Of a stretch of DNA of 64,000 bases, positions 63,305-64,000 are shown one piece after another. The notes below the pieces were generated by a model. That model made no database searches, was not told where the DNA came from, and saw only the letters and a program-made list of their open reading frames with translations. Source of the DNA: Arthrobacter sp. 9AX (GTDB lineage: Bacteria; Actinomycetota; Actinomycetes; Actinomycetales; Micrococcaceae); contig NZ_LR733293.1 of NCBI RefSeq assembly GCF_902506095.1, positions 1,195,103 to 1,259,102 on the forward strand. The letters are read 5' to 3'. Made by a program: the position numbers and the translations under genes. Position 1 is the stretch's first letter, and every line of letters begins with the position of its first letter.

Positions 63305-64000
63305 TCAGCGGCTGGCGCCCAGTTCAGACCATGCCTTGTTGCGGTGTTCCGCAAGATCGCGGCGCGCCTCCAGGGCATCTTCGAGGCTTACCGCCTGAAA
63401 GGTGGTGGCCGTTCCTGGTGCCGCCCTGGCAACGAGATCCATATCGGCGCTGATGACGGTGCCCACCATGGCGTAGCCGCCACCCGAGACGGCATCCCGG
63501 TGCAGGATGATGGGCTGGGTGCCGCCGGGGATCTGGATCGATCCAACGGCGTACCCCGCGTCCACAATGTTGGATGGGTCCGAGCCTGCACCGAATGGCT
63601 GTTCGCGCTCTTTCCATTTCACGCCGGGCCCGGAGTAGCGCAGGCCCATCCGGTCAGCCACCGGCGTCACCTTCCACTCCTCGTTCAGGAGGTTGCCCAG
63701 GCCTTCGTCCGTGAGGCGGTGGTCGTACAGCCCCAGGACGATCCGGACCTGCTGCTCTTTGGCAAAAACGGGCCGGAATTCCTCCGGAACAGAGTCGGCC
63801 GGAGGGAGTTTTCCGTCGTTGAGTGGAGCGCCCACGGGAATGACGTCCCCCGCCTCAAGCTTCCGGCCCTTGAATCCACCGATCGCGCCGAGGCTGTACG
63901 TGGACCTGCTGCCCAGCACTTCGGGAACGTCGATGCCGCCCTGCACTGCGATGTAGTAGCGGGTGCCGCCCTGGATGACGCCGAACGAGAGCTGGTCTCC
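63305..64000 (-). CDS. pxpC: biotin-dependent carboxyltransferase family / 5-oxoprolinase subunit C (KipA-like), 5' end outside window
   Basis: The visible 232 or so residues are the C-terminal part of a KipA/PxpC-type protein. Family motifs are RYYIAVQGGIDVPEVLGSRS, LGAIGGFKGRKLEAGDVIPV, RMGLRYSGPGVKWKEREQPF and YAVGSIQIPGGTQPIILHRD, then SGGGYAMVGTVISADMDLVA. It probably works with PxpB and PxpA in 5-oxoproline (pyroglutamate) hydrolysis. The start codon and any pxpAB genes lie beyond position 64000. Confidence 0.88.
   Translation of the reverse strand, partial: GDQLSFGVIQGGTRYYIAVQGGIDVPEVLGSRSTYSLGAIGGFKGRKLEAGDVIPVGAPLNDGKLPPADSVPEEFRPVFAKEQQVRIVLGLYDHRLTDEGLGNLLNEEWKVTPVADRMGLRYSGPGVKWKEREQPFGAGSDPSNIVDAGYAVGSIQIPGGTQPIILHRDAVSGGGYAMVGTVISADMDLVARAAPGTATTFQAVSLEDALEARRDLAEHRNKAWSELGASR

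Overview
The window is high-GC DNA with Arthrobacter-like (Micrococcaceae, Actinobacteria) character. The signs are GTG and TTG starts behind strong AGGAG sites, an actinobacterial HAIR heat-shock operator in front of a Clp ATPase, DUF664/DinB proteins, a PASTA/Excalibur lipoprotein, and a PheR-PheA2-PheA1-CatA phenol cluster of the type known from Rhodococcus and Arthrobacter. No rRNA, tRNA, CRISPR or phage module was seen. The species is inferred from gene content only.

Layout. 0-1.4 kb: a broken PAS/EAL protein. 1.8-4 kb: a large-subunit catalase behind a palindromic operator. 4.2-10 kb: phenol to catechol to muconate to 3-oxoadipate enol-lactone, with a frameshifted AraC activator, flavin reductase, phenol hydroxylase, a 53-residue coupled ORF, catechol 1,2-dioxygenase, a broken muconate cycloisomerase, and muconolactone isomerase. 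10-11.8 kb: a molybdopterin oxidoreductase/ferredoxin reductase/DUF6510 operon. 12-14.4 kb: cytochrome bd oxidase. 14.6-23 kb: DUF1345, an amidohydrolase, a HspR-type Clp ATPase, LtrA, and a cystine-type ABC importer. 23-26 kb: two divergent TerC proteins, one behind a yybP-ykoY-like manganese riboswitch. 26-28 kb: an aldo/keto reductase and an IS256-type scar that has cut two genes.

28-55 kb is mostly small housekeeping or accessory genes. They include DUF1801, DinB and VOC proteins, an amber-interrupted secreted HNH nuclease next to a PASTA/Excalibur lipoprotein, a CNNM/CorC-type protein, methyltransferases, GDPD, a YegS-like lipid kinase, MFS carriers, a rifampin-phosphotransferase-like enzyme, a TetR/DUF4386 pair and a DUF1326-DUF2182-GYD group. 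A short repeat (core GTACGACGGCGGCACC) recurs in the intergenic gaps, often as terminator-like palindromes.

55-63 kb carries an uncharacterised catabolic operon: MFS carrier, NMT1/THI5-like protein without a signal peptide, ornithine-cyclodeaminase-family protein, hydantoin-racemase-like protein and GntR regulator, with a palindromic operator upstream. It is flanked by gene wreckage: an N-terminally truncated TPP enzyme, then Lrp, aminotransferase and PucR fragments joined end to end. The window closes inside a PxpC-type (KipA family) carboxylase subunit.

A striking overall feature is the number of single-base or deletion lesions in otherwise well-preserved genes: EAL, pheR, catB, HNH nuclease, DM13, cytosine deaminase, TPP enzyme, Lrp, aminotransferase and PucR. 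Either this is a strain under active gene decay or the sequence has indel and assembly errors. Sequence alone cannot separate the two.
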